From: Tritrichomonas musculus
Lineage: Eukaryota; Parabasalia; Tritrichomonadida; Tritrichomonadidae
Direction: 5' to 3'
Length of the DNA stretch: 64,000 bases
Assembly: GCA_039105265.1 (NCBI GenBank)
Contig: JAPFFF010000012.1
Location: 2,914,001 to 2,978,000 of the forward strand
Shown here piece by piece: positions 1 to 11,519 of the stretch. How positions within the stretch are numbered: position 1 is the stretch's first letter; each line of letters starts with the position of its first letter. A program made the position numbers and the translations under genes. Under the pieces are notes generated by a model. That model was given only the letters and a program-made list of their open reading frames with translations. It made no database searches and had not been told where the DNA came from.

Positions 1-358
1 AAATATAAAAAATTTATAACGATCATATAAAGTATTCAAATTATATTCAATTAGTGGTCTGAGTTTTTACTTTCAGTTTACATAAACAAGACTGATATTC
101 AAATCATATAAAAAAGTATCTTGCAAAACAAATCAGCATATTGGAAAAGATTATTAATGATTGAATTCAAAATGCTTATGATAAACTTTTTAAACACATC
201 AAGGCCAATTCAAATAAATCATAAGGTCAATTAGTTCCATTCAAGATTTTCTGAAAAAAAAAAAAAAAAAAAAAGAATCAAATCTTGAATGCTAACTCAA
301 ATATTTTTGGGTAATAATAATAAAAAAAAAGAAATAATTATAAATTTTTTTAATTAAT
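1..358. other. Non-coding, 3' flank of the subtilisin gene
   Basis: AT-rich spacer with an A-tract near 251-274. I see no gene, RNA or repeat structure. It lies just 3' of the minus-strand protease gene, so it should hold that gene's 3' end signals. Confidence 0.6.
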
Positions 359-3300
359 TTAAAAAGTTTGAAGAAGAGGAGTGCTACGTGAATTTATTTG
401 TTCAGACTTGAAATCTTCCGCTGTGCTCTTTTTTCTGATCACAACCAAAGTGATAATTATTGAAATCAAGAGGATAAATATTATACCAGCGAGGACTCCA
501 GTCACAATAAAGAAGAACTTCTTTGAGATTCCTCTCTCGCTACTTCCATTCTCCTGGTAGTCTGGCTCGCTGTAAACTTCCACGTGGAAGAAAGTTTCCT
601 TCAAGTAGTTGTTATTAAAGATAGCCACACAAATTTCGTTAGTTTGGAAAGGAATCTCAATCTCATTCACCTTCATATTTCCAACTTTTCCGTTCAATTC
701 GTATTCGTTGAGAGACAAGTGGCAAGTCTTGCTGATCCAGATTGATGGGTGAACGAATGAAGCGCTGTGATAAGCTCTCAAATAAGAGATTTTTGACTGG
801 CTGGTGAATTTAACACGCGTTATGTCCATTGGCGACATTCTAGAGTAATAAGAAGACTGGTTTACCAAGTTAGTGATTGTTGTCTTACAAGAAGGACCAA
901 TCTGTGTAGCAGTGCACAAGCAGTGGTCTGGATGATCAGGATCAGTTTTCTTACAAGGAGCAGTTGTTGCTTGTGTGAACTCAATGTAACCGTTATCAAT
1001 TTCACCTGTAGCAACAACAGCGAATTCTTGCTGAAGATTTTCTTTATTCACTGATGAATCGAAGAATTTACCAGCAAAGATGTGGATTGTGTAATCACCA
1101 ACTTTGAATGCATCAACGATGACTTTCTCATTTGTTGACAAATGCTGAGTGTCAGCCTTCAAATGATCTCCGTTTTGCTTTGATCCACTTGGATTGACAA
1201 CGACAAGATCAAGATCACGTGTCAGTGGAATTGGACTGTTTTCATGAAGCATTGGATCAAGATAAGAAAGTGTAACTTGGAGTGTGCAAGGCTTATTGAC
1301 ATGAACCGTTGCAGTTAAATGTCCGTTCTCACCAATGGATGGCTTCTTGTCTTGTCTAGTGATTTGGACGCCAAACTCATTCTCCAAAGGAAGAGCCTTA
1401 GAAACATCAACAAAACCATGTCCGTAGACGAGGTCAGGAGACAAACTTTCAGAAGGATGCTTAGCTGAATTGATAATTAAAGCTCGTAATGTGTTACCAT
1501 CAAGTTCGACCTTATCAACCCATTTACCAGACTTGAAATACTGCGAAATCAAAGCAGCAGCACCGGCAACATTGGGAGTAGCCATTGAACTTCCACTTTT
1601 TGAAGCAAGTCCACCATACATGAAGTTGTCTTCTGGTTTCTCAATGTCACCAGCGAATGAACTTGCACTCAGTACGTAATCACCAGGCGCTATCACATCA
1701 GGCTTCATTATACCTTTGTTGCCAGGACCAAGAGAACCACGGTTTCCTCTTTTAACGGGATGAAGAATGTCAGTTAACTGTTCAAAAACGATAGCAACTT
1801 TTTCTTGCGATTCAATCAAGCCTTCAATTAGAGAAGCATTTGCAGTAACCAACATACCATCAGAGAATATGTTATCTTCGCAATGTGCCAATATTTCCTG
1901 GTTAATATAAGCATCACTATCTGTATCACCGTAGAAAATGACAACGTGCGAGCCATTGACAGTTTTACAAGCTTCTTTGAGTGATTGCTCATCCGTCTTT
2001 CTTGAATCAATTCCAATGATCTTTGATTCGCCTTTCTTTGTGCCAATTTTGTCAGCAACTTGATACAAATCATTCATGTGCATCGTAAAGAGATAAAATA
2101 TGAAGTTGGGATCGCCTGGCTTATGAAGAGTATAAAAGTTGGAACCTTGAAAGACTGGACTGGTTGAATAAGCAACAGCAAGAATGTTCTTTGAACCACC
2201 TGGATCAACAATTGTATAGCCAATTTCACCTTGTCCGTGATTTCCTGCTGCAAAGACAAATAAACTTTGTGGATTCCTATATGCAAGGGAGCCCCATTCA
2301 TGGTTCATGTTATCCACAAATTTTTCATCGTCTCCCCAGCTGTTACTTGAAATACGAGAACCTTGTTCATTCATTATTTTTTCAAGCTCAGCTGCAGTGG
2401 TTTCACCGTAAACACCGGCATAAACAATCTTGGCATCAGGAGCACTACCGTCAAACAAACTATTGATCGATTCTTTGCCAAGATCAACAATACTTTTGCC
2501 TGCCAATGTGCCTGCTACATGAGTTCCATGAGTGGATGCAGTTATGGTCTTCTTCCATTCATCCATGCTTATTTTGGAGTAGTAATACGAAATCTTCCTG
2601 TGATTGGGCATCGATTCATTAAATGTAACTTGCACATTGTCATCGCGGAACATCGCATGACGAAAATCTAAGGCTGTATCAATTAGGGTAACTTTTTGGC
2701 CTTCACCTGTAATTCCATGATTATGGACATAACGATCTATCTTGTAAAGATTTAAATAACCACCGCGAGTTAAGTTTTGATCGTTCTTTTGCATATAGCC
2801 TACATTGATCAGATTCTCTTCAACTGGTCGCTTGTATGTGGAAACAATTTGGACTGCTGGATCTTCTGAGAGCATTTTAGCAACTTTTTTGATATGACAC
2901 CTTTGATTAACTTTGACAAGGTATGAATCTGAATTTATCTTTTTATCTATTGAATAGTATTTGTGAGCTGTAAGGTCATAATCAGAAGATGTTTTGACAT
3001 ATAAGTAATCAGTAGAGTTAAATGGAGCTACTTCATCAATTTTGTCAGAAGATTCTATCTGCTTCATAAGAGAATATGGGGAAATCTTTTCGATTTGGTC
3101 TAATGATAAATAAAGAATGAAAGTATTTTTAATAATCTGATCACTGGGGAGAAGTCGAACATATTCTTGGACATTTGCAAGATAATTATCATATACATGG
3201 ACATAATACCATCGTTTAGAATTTTTCTTTGATTCGGTATTAGAAAAAAGACTAAGCAATGAGGAAAATAATGATTTGTTTTTATTTAAGGGAGAATCCT

Positions 3301-3433
3301 CTAATGAGAGAGTGAATTCTTTTTTGTTACTTGTAATAAAACTAAATGAATTGTAAGCACGGTTCAAATTATCATTTAAATTCTGAGAAAAAGCGAAGGT
3401 AAGATAAAGAGCAAAAATAAATGAGAAAGACAT
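359..3433 (-). CDS. Membrane-anchored subtilisin-like serine peptidase (clan SB, family S8)
   Basis: Secreted endopeptidase that probably sits on the cell surface or in a lysosome-like compartment. The chosen ATG at 3433 opens a hydrophobic signal peptide (MSFSFIFALYLTFAFSQ); the frame is open a little further upstream, but only from a GTG. The S8 catalytic triad is visible: Asp about 252 (in TLIDTALDFRH), His about 302 (in STHGTHVAGT) and Ser about 616 (in SGSSMATPN). The oxyanion Asn is in AAGNHG, about 398. A long insert (about 430-590) separates the Asn and Ser blocks, as in PA-domain-type subtilases. Residues 1-230 look like a propeptide. After the catalytic domain come a beta-rich region, a Cys-rich EGF-like stretch (CKKTD...CLCT...SCKT), one transmembrane helix (about 972-998) and a short basic cytoplasmic tail. 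Trichomonad genomes carry several S8 peptidases of this design. The total is 1024 residues, and the frame looks intact. Confidence 0.93.
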   Translation of the reverse strand: MSFSFIFALYLTFAFSQNLNDNLNRAYNSFSFITSNKKEFTLSLEDSPLNKNKSLFSSLLSLFSNTESKKNSKRWYYVHVYDNYLANVQEYVRLLPSDQIIKNTFILYLSLDQIEKISPYSLMKQIESSDKIDEVAPFNSTDYLYVKTSSDYDLTAHKYYSIDKKINSDSYLVKVNQRCHIKKVAKMLSEDPAVQIVSTYKRPVEENLINVGYMQKNDQNLTRGGYLNLYKIDRYVHNHGITGEGQKVTLIDTALDFRHAMFRDDNVQVTFNESMPNHRKISYYYSKISMDEWKKTITASTHGTHVAGTLAGKSIVDLGKESINSLFDGSAPDAKIVYAGVYGETTAAELEKIMNEQGSRISSNSWGDDEKFVDNMNHEWGSLAYRNPQSLFVFAAGNHGQGEIGYTIVDPGGSKNILAVAYSTSPVFQGSNFYTLHKPGDPNFIFYLFTMHMNDLYQVADKIGTKKGESKIIGIDSRKTDEQSLKEACKTVNGSHVVIFYGDTDSDAYINQEILAHCEDNIFSDGMLVTANASLIEGLIESQEKVAIVFEQLTDILHPVKRGNRGSLGPGNKGIMKPDVIAPGDYVLSASSFAGDIEKPEDNFMYGGLASKSGSSMATPNVAGAAALISQYFKSGKWVDKVELDGNTLRALIINSAKHPSESLSPDLVYGHGFVDVSKALPLENEFGVQITRQDKKPSIGENGHLTATVHVNKPCTLQVTLSYLDPMLHENSPIPLTRDLDLVVVNPSGSKQNGDHLKADTQHLSTNEKVIVDAFKVGDYTIHIFAGKFFDSSVNKENLQQEFAVVATGEIDNGYIEFTQATTAPCKKTDPDHPDHCLCTATQIGPSCKTTITNLVNQSSYYSRMSPMDITRVKFTSQSKISYLRAYHSASFVHPSIWISKTCHLSLNEYELNGKVGNMKVNEIEIPFQTNEICVAIFNNNYLKETFFHVEVYSEPDYQENGSSERGISKKFFFIVTGVLAGIIFILLISIIITLVVIRKKSTAEDFKSEQINSRSTPLLQTF

Positions 3434-4068
3434 TAATTTATTGGCTCTATTTCGATAAAAAATTGAGTTAATGTGAAAAAGAATTTTTTTAAAAAAATAA
3501 AACACTATATATCTTAAAGTATTTTTATAATAGCATATATAATATTATAATTTTTAATTAATAAATTAAATTTTATAAATTTTTTATTTATTTTTTATAA
3601 ATATTTAATATATTTTGAGATATTAATAAAATAATAATTTAAAAGAACGATAGAGATTGTGTTTTTTATGATAGAATTTCTATCATAGAAATAATTTTAG
3701 ATTGTTTTGAAAAAAACAATAGTGATGTAAAGTTTTAATTGAAAAGTATCAGTAAACTCGCATTATTAATTTTCAGTTTAGTACACTTTTCAAATACTTT
3801 TATTCTATTAAAAAATAAATAAATATAAAATAATATATTTATTATCTATCTTATATATATAGATAATTGAAGTATAGGTATGAGTTTTTATAAAATTGAA
3901 ATTATAAATGTCCTATTATACATAATATTCAAATACATTTATACGCATTTATGATTACTTAAATTTCTGTAAAAAAGCATGATTTGAATTACATTTATTT
4001 TTCAAATACATTTATCTTTATAAATATGCTTTTTTCCCTAAATGAGATTTTTCAATCATAGAAAATAA
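3434..4068. other. AT-rich spacer upstream of the subtilisin gene
   Basis: No gene seen. It contains a short perfect palindrome near 3668-3688 (around GATAGAAATTTCTATC-like sequence) and otherwise A/T-rich low-complexity DNA. It must hold the promoter of the minus-strand protease, but I could not pick one initiator with confidence. Confidence 0.5.
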
Positions 4069-4076
4069 GTAAAAAC

Positions 4077-5399
4077 AGAAGTGCGGGGACTAAAATAACG
4101 TATTTTGTCTATTTAATATTTTGCTTTTATTTCCTTTAATATTTTATATCTCAATAATTTTATTATATTTTTATTTTAAACATTTATTGTATTATATGAA
4201 ATACTTATTGTTTTGATTATTTATTCATAGGGAAAGAAGTTACTTAATTGCCAAAAAGAATTAAATATATATAAATATCTTAATGAAAAAATATTTTTAA
4301 TTCATAATTATCGTATATTTAACTAATAAATATAATATTAATATTTAATAATTATTTATATAAAATAAAACAATTTTTTTCATGAAAAAAAATAAAATTT
4401 GTAAAAAATTGTATTTTACAACTCATTTTTTGGAATGGTTATTTAATTCTCAAGGGATAACTATATATCAATTTATAGGATAATTAATATATATCACAAT
4501 AAATATATGAAAATAAAAAACGACTCGTCAGGCGTAGCTGCGTTTTAACCTATAATTTTTTTAAAAAAATTAAAATTTTTGAATGAAAAAAATAATTGTC
4601 ATGAATCTTTTTCAAGGATTTTTTTAATATGTCAAAAACTTTTTGACTATTTCCGGTTGGATATTTGACTATTTCCGGTTCATATTGAATTTTTTTTTAA
4701 TTGCTTTTTTTTTCAAGAAGGAAATTAAAGCATTCAAAATATTTTTTGATAAATTATATATTAAAATATGCATTATTCCAATAGTCATCTTTTAAATTGC
4801 TCTGTTAAAAACAAAGAAAATTCTTTTTTTACTGAGATAAATTAGTTTTAATTTATAATAAAAATACAAAGAATACGACATATTCATTAATTTCTCCCAA
4901 CAATCTCTTATTTAAACCAATTATAGTAAATAAATAAATCATCAGCGCATATCTTAAGGCATTTTTAAAAGATTTCATTGAGAATATTTAATATCAGATT
5001 TTAGCAATTCATGTTTTCAAGAGTAGAAAAAGTTTCAAAAGATAAATCATATTATATTATGCAAAAATCATTCTTCATTTTACACATTTATCATTTAATT
5101 CATAGAAATTTAAAATGATATTATTACAAGATCGATTGAATTAATTTTTTTATTAAACATTTTCATATAATAAAGATGCACTTAATATTTTATGACTTTT
5201 TTTATGCAAAAACATGAAAAATATTAGATGAATTTTTTGTATAATTTCAATGGTTTACGAAAATTAATAAAAATACTCATAAAACTCCACCTGACGAACA
5301 AAACTCTTTCATTAAATATTTTTTATATAATATGGAATATACTTAATAAAATATATTAATATAAAGAATTTTTAAAAAAATTTTTGTACCCGTACCTCT
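4077..5399. mobile_element. Non-autonomous DNA transposon, 8-bp TSD family, copy 1
   Basis: The element is 1323 bp. The left end reads AGAAGTGCGGGGACTAAAAT and the reverse complement of the right end reads AGAGGTACGGGTACAAAAAT, an imperfect terminal inverted repeat. Both ends are flanked by the same 8-mer, GTAAAAAC (4069-4076 and 5400-5407), a target-site duplication. A subterminal inverted pair (around CGTCAGG at about 4528 and about 5290) and a direct repeat of GACTATTTCCGGTT (4650-4683) lie inside. No ORF is present, so it must be moved by a transposase in trans. An 8-bp duplication fits hAT or Mutator-like elements; the superfamily is not settled. The element at 52533-54665 shares the terminal sequence. 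Confidence 0.75.
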
Positions 5400-5407
5400 G
5401 TAAAAAC

Positions 5408-6145
5408 AAAAAAAAGCACGACTTTGGCGGTTATTGAAAATCGTCGTTTCGACTTCATATTGAAATATTATATAGTATATTGGTTTTCAAGCAAGTTTTA
5501 TATAGACCAAAAAAAAATCTATCGTAGGGGAAAAACATTATTCATGTTTTAAAAATCTATGTTATCAAAAAGTTTAACTTTTCAGAACTAACGTACGAAT
5601 TTTAATTCTAAACGTTTTTACATGTTTGATAGAAGTGGTGTAAATACACAGAAATAAATCGATTTATCGACAAATGAAAGAAAAATATCAAAGTATAAAA
5701 ATAATTCAAAAAGTTGACAAATTGAACGATAATTTATTTTCACTACTCAATTTTTTTTATTTTATTCATTTTTTATTCTGAATTTACTTATGTATTTAGT
5801 TATTTTGGAAATGAAATTTCATTATATTAAAGATAATAGTCTATTTTATTATTAAAATTTAATAATAAAATATCATAGAACCTCCAAACATCATTTAAAT
5901 ACATAAATATCATAATTAATTGATTTTTTCTGCAGATAAATAATTATATTTGCTTGGTATGATTATATATAACAATTATTTGTTATTATTTTCCCGAAAA
6001 CTTTGATTTTTAATAAACATAAATATTCATGAAATTATTATCTTTTCAACTCCAAAATGAAAATACTATATTTAATATGCTTTAGTAAATAAATATATAT
6101 TAAAAAATTATATTTTGTAATAAAAATTCCGTATCAACAAAACAT
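5408..6145. other. AT-rich non-coding spacer
   Basis: No gene or RNA recognised. A small GC-richer patch (about 5415-5455, around GGCGGTTATTGAAAATCGTCG) lies next to the preceding element, with no partner found. Confidence 0.5.
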
Positions 6146-6147
6146 TA

Positions 6148-7881
6148 GAGCTCGGAGAAAAAGGGATTTCCTTTTTGAAAATAAAGAATTATATTTATAA
6201 AACATATTTATTTTGATGTGTATAAGTTATATCTGAAAGCATACACTTTTTCGAAAAAAAATTGTTTTTTTAAAAAAAAGTGACTTTTTTATAAAAAGGT
6301 TTATTTTTGAATATTTTTTTTTTATAAAAAAAAAGCTTCTTTGCGAAAAGTTTTTGTGTGTGCAAAAAGTAAAATCATATCAATAAGTTTCGATCATTTC
6401 AAATAAAAAATTTAATTAAAATCATAAATTCCTTTCGAAATATAAATTGATAGAAAAAATTTAGTTAACAAGAATTTCAAAGAATTATTTAATAAAAACA
6501 TATATTTAGATATTATTCAAATCATAAAGAATGATATTTTATGTATAAATTATAAAGTACTCGTAATCATTGCTTATGATCAAACTATATTCAAAATTTG
6601 AAGCATTCGAATGATATAGAAAATATCATTTGCTTCATTAAGCTGTGAGGCACTTTTCAATCTTGTTAAATGATGCTTTTGATGCAGACAGTTTAAATCG
6701 GGAATGAAAATAATAGTTTTGTCCTCAAAATGTAGTTTTTTCCACCAATTATAACGTTTTTTTTTTTAATATGAATAAATAACGTATTCAAAAATCAAAA
6801 TCAAATAATATATTTATAAGATCTTGTTTTTTTTAAAAGAAAATCTATATTAAAAAAAATTGTTCATATAAAAAAGACTTGGTGTTTTGAAAAAAGAAAA
6901 TTATTTCGCAAAAAAAAGATCATTTTAAGAAGTATTTTTCATTTTAAAAAGAAAACAAATTTTTTAAACGAAAAAAAGACCATATTAAGGTTGAACAAAA
7001 GCAGTATATTTTATCATATTATAATATAATAAAATATATGATGATAAAAAATTTATTTACTAAATATAATGGTAAAATTGACGTATGATATAAAAATAAA
7101 CTAATTTTTCTTTTTGAATGAAAATTTTACAATTTGATAAGTTTAGAAAAAAAATGATGTTTTGTATAAATATTATAGCAAATATGAGGAAAATCCAATT
7201 TAAAATATAAGATATATTTTTTAGTTAATTTATTAAATTGAATTTATTTTTTATGAAATATTTGAATCATCAGAAAATTGAGATCAATTCTATGAAATTA
7301 TTATATGCTTCAGAATATTGAGCATTTTTTTAAGAAATAATTGTGAGATTGTAAGATATAAACAATTGTAAAATTGTGAGAAAATAAAGATTTCTGAAAA
7401 GTAAAAATATGTAAAGTATTCAAAGAAAAAATCTATCCAAAATAAAGTCCCCAGCGTCGGAATTTTTGATTTTTTAAAATAAATCTTTTTAAAATCAAAA
7501 AATATGGCCAATTTTTCAAATTTTAACTCAGGTTGAAAAGATTAGCTGAGTGATTATTTATGAAATTATCTCTACTTTTAGCAAGATATACAATAATTTA
7601 AATATATTATATAATGATATTATTAATTTTATGAATATTTAATAAAAAAAATTAAAATTTATAATGATATATTTCGCAAAATATGTATTTTCGTTGTCAC
7701 TTTTTGAATACTACAAAATTGAATGAATACCTTAATAAGGCCTCGAAAAAATTATTTCACAAAAAAATGTTTTTACAGACAAACCTTTTTCTTTTCGAAA
7801 AAAAATGGATTTTTAAAACATATGGATCTTAATGATATGAAAAAGTTTTGTAAATATGGAAATTCCTTTTTCGCCGATCTC
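6148..7881. mobile_element. TA-flanked TIR element (mariner-like non-autonomous candidate)
   Basis: The left end starts GAGCTCGGAGAAAAAGGGAT and the reverse complement of the right end starts GAGATCGGCGAAAAAGGAAT, about 24 bp with three or four mismatches. Both ends abut TA (6146-6147 and 7882-7883), as Tc1/mariner insertions do. The interior (1.73 kb) is A/T tracts with short self-complementary runs and no convincing ORF. The two-base duplication is weak evidence by itself; the inverted ends are the main support. Confidence 0.55.
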
Positions 7882-7883
7882 TA

Positions 7884-9865
7884 TTAATTATAATATAATA
7901 GAATTATTAACACCAATCGTGGTACAAAATAAAATATCAATGTAAATAAACACTCAACAGAAAAGAATATTCCCCAGGATTTCAAAAATAAAAAATGTGA
8001 TTTGGAAATTTATAAGTCTACTATAAATTTTATTTAAAAGATATAATATCATTTTATCATTTAGCACTAAAATAAAATATCAAAACTATTAATTTACAAG
8101 TCCTTTGGATGATCAAAAAAAAAAACATCATTAGGACTTTATTTCATCACACTTGAAATAGTTATGTAATGTATCATTATGGATTATATTATCTAATATA
8201 AATAATCAATATATTTAAAAAATATTGTTTTTTCTTGTTTTTATAATAAGATATAAATATTTTTTTAAGGCTTCTTAACGTACGAAAAACGGTTACCCTT
8301 GCTCCTTTTAAAAACATATATATATTGATTTTAAAGAAAATTTTAATATTAAATTTATTTAAATTTATTATTTATTCTTTTTTAATCCATTTCTTAACAA
8401 TAATTTTCCTCAATAAATTTTTTTTTTTTCAGATATTCTGGATATTCGGTATCATTTATATCATCTTCTTTGAAATGAGTGTCAATTGGATTATTATCTT
8501 TAATAAAAATATAAATGAATTTTCATTTTGTGATGAACTCTATTTTTCTTCTCTCATTTTTGAAATTTGATAAACTTTCATAATATTTCAAGCTAGCCTT
8601 TTTCTCAATACTGCGTTTTTATTCTTATTTTCTTTGTGTTGGCATCTGACAAATTTACATATCTAGTCATTATACTGCTACCTGATAAAGATGATGATTT
8701 TGAAATTTATTCTTTATAAAAAAATTACTGAAATTCAAGCTAATTATAAATACTTTGAAAATATATTTTAATGCCAGGTATATGCCATATATGGGTGATT
8801 GATTCAACATTTATTGAAAAGTGATTAACATTTGTAGATAATAACAAATCTATTAGAGTCAAAGAAAACAAACATTAATAATATTTTTAGAATATAAATC
8901 AGATAAAAAAAAATTAATTTCATCATTATTATTAAGAAAAATAAATTAAAAATATGTTTTTGCCCATTTTTGTTTAATCAATAAAATTGAATGCATTTAA
9001 GAATTATTTTGATTGTACTTATAGAAATATTTGCATATCCTCTCAAAATGGCTAAAAAATTATTTTGAATATATCTTAAAATTTGTTCCTAAAAAGATCT
9101 TACAAAGTTTAATATAAGAATTAAATATTATGTTTATTATTTTAGGATGGTTCTACTTAAAACAATAAGGTCATTTTTTCTATGGTGGTTTTGAAATTTA
9201 AAATGTATTTGTTTCGGTAATTTTCAAATTTTTTTCTAGTTTTCAAAAATATATTTTCACGATGAATTATCATATTAATATATTATCAAATATAAAATAT
9301 ATCAGATTTTGACGAAAATATGCAAATTATAAGATTTCGATCAAATTGCTTAAAATTCCATAATAACATTATTATTATATTCATTATCATATAAAAATTA
9401 AATTCTGAGATTTTCATGATAATATCTCATTTAGAAATCCATTTTTCTTTATTTTTTATTTTAAAAAATAAAATTGAATGCAATTGAGAGAAAAATTAGT
9501 AATTACTAAATTTTGGGTAGATCGTAAAATGCTTTTTTTTCCGAGATTTTCCTCTCAATTTTTTGAATATTTTTTAATCGTTTACATAATGGCTGTTTAT
9601 AATATTTTTTATTGATTTTAATGCAAGCCCTCTGTATGTTATTTCACTATTCTTTTCAGAAAACAGCATCAATTGGTTAGAAACAAGCTGATATAGGGGA
9701 CTGAAAGATTGGCAGCTATCCCACATTTGATATTCTTTGCCATTTAATATTTATATAAAGGGGAACCGATTTGAGCTTTTTATCAAATTTGGATTTGTGA
9801 TTTTTAAATATGATAAATAATTTTAATATTCAATTCTGATAAAATGTTAATTAAAGAAAAGGAAT
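7884..9865. other. AT-rich non-coding spacer
   Basis: No gene seen in about 2 kb. The longest open frames are T-rich and have no domain-like composition. A possible inverted pair (CGGTTACCCTT near 8291 and AAGGGGAACCG near 9758) was noted but has no target duplication. Confidence 0.5.
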
Positions 9866-11247
9866 AAACCCCCTAACTTTTTCAACAACCCCCTAACTTT
9901 TTTTGACCATTTTTCCCTCTCAAATTAGCCTTTTTTGATGGCCAAAAGTACTTTCTTTTGAATTTAAATATAAATATATATGTGTACAAGGTGATCATTT
10001 CCCATGATTTTATATAATTATTATTGTTTTTAAATATAATATATATATTAATAAATATATATAATATAATAATAAAAAAGTATTCTTTTTATTTTAGGAT
10101 AAAAGTAAATTTATATTTATTGTTATTTGAATTCAATATAATCGTATAATTTTAAAATGACGATTATTAATGATTATTTATTCACCATATAATATCGGTT
10201 ATTAAATAAGGTGAATATTTAATAATATATTAATCGTTATAACGGATTTCATTTTACTCAAGGTTAATTATTCACCTTTATATAATCAAAATAACGGATT
10301 TTTTTTTACTCGAGGTTAATTATTGACTATAATTTTATCGAAATAACGACTTTTATTTTACTCGAGGCTAATTTTTAACCATCATTCTATCGTAATAACG
10401 ACTTTTATTTTACTCGAGGCGAATTATTAACCATATATTTATCTGAAATATTATTTTTTTGAACTTTATTTATCTTCATATTTTCTGAAATATATATGAT
10501 TAATATTTTTTATTAAATTTAAATAAGAATATAAAGATATATTTATTTATATAATATATATTTAATTCTTAAAAACACCAAGATAATTAAATTTATTTAT
10601 AAAAAATCAAAATTTTTAAGTATTTCTCCAAAAATACCGAATAATTATTTAATATAATAATTAATCGCATATTAAATAATATGAAAAAATTAAAAATATA
10701 AAAATATAATAAAAATATTTGGGAAATACCAAGATATTGTTTGAATTAATAAAAAATACTTCATTCATGAATATATTATCATGTTCCTTTAATATACATA
10801 AAACAACTCATAAAATAAAATTTATGTAATATGAAATATATATATTAAAAAAATAAATTGAAATATCCTCATATTAAACAAATGATCAATAATATTTCAG
10901 TTCTGAAAAATTAATGATAGAAAGATAAAACTATAAAAAATAAAAGCTATACATGATCTACATCATCATAATAATTATATCTTAAAACAATTTTACACTT
11001 TTTCCTATTAAATTTTCAAAATAAAATTTTCGCATTAATTGTAAACGGACCTTGTACACATATATAAATATGGAAAAAAGTTAGGGTTTTTTGTAAAGTT
11101 AAAATCAGGGCTTCTAAATTATAATACATAAATAATATTGAATACATTATTAAATATATTAAAATGAATGAATATTTATTGATCTATAAAAAGTTTTCTC
11201 TCAAATTTTAAAAAAGTTAGGGGGTTTTTTTATCGTTAGGGGGTTTT
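9866..11247. mobile_element. TIR element with doubled CCCCCTAAC ends
   Basis: The left end carries two copies of CCCCCTAAC (about 9869 and 9889). The right end carries GTTAGGGGG twice (about 11216 and 11235), plus a third GTTAGGG at about 11089, in the opposite orientation. A second inverted match lies further in: TATATATGTGTACAAGG (about 9974) against CCTTGTACACATATATA (about 11050). The element is therefore about 1.38 kb with long imperfect inverted ends. It has no ORF. I could not find a clean target-site duplication, so the exact limits are uncertain by a few bases. A 52-bp tandem array lies inside. Confidence 0.55.
10239..10446. repeat. 52-bp tandem repeat, four copies
   Basis: ATAACG-starting units begin at 10239, 10291, 10343 and 10395, an exact 52-bp period. 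Each contains a TTTTACTCGAGG-like core followed by an AATT(A/T)TT block. Copies differ by several substitutions. A degenerate extra unit may precede them near 10165. The array lies inside the CCCCCTAAC-ended element. Confidence 0.85.
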
Positions 11248-11519
11248 GATCTTTACTTTAGTAATAAAAAAAATTTATCGTAGCAAAAAAAAGATATGAT
11301 AAAAAAGATGTTTTTCATTCAAAAATTTAAACTTTTTGATACAAATCCTATTTTTTTATTCAATTTTTATTTTTTATTCTCAAATGAATCTCTAAATTAA
11401 GATTCTACATTATAATATCAGTTTATTATTGATACAAAAAAAATTCAAGATTTACTTAATTTATTCGGTTTTTTCTCATTAAATTTTAATAATATATATT
11501 TATATATATTATATTTTAA

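Noticed and set aside
8285-9772. Candidate element between CGGTTACCCTT and AAGGGGAACCG
   Set aside because: Only an 11-bp match with one mismatch, no target duplication and no further symmetry.
10239-10446. CRISPR-like array
   Set aside because: The 52-bp units are contiguous tandem copies without spacers, and the genome is eukaryotic.
9869-11245. CCCCCTAAC as telomere repeats
   Set aside because: Only two copies per end in inverted orientation; they fit element termini better than an interstitial telomere array.
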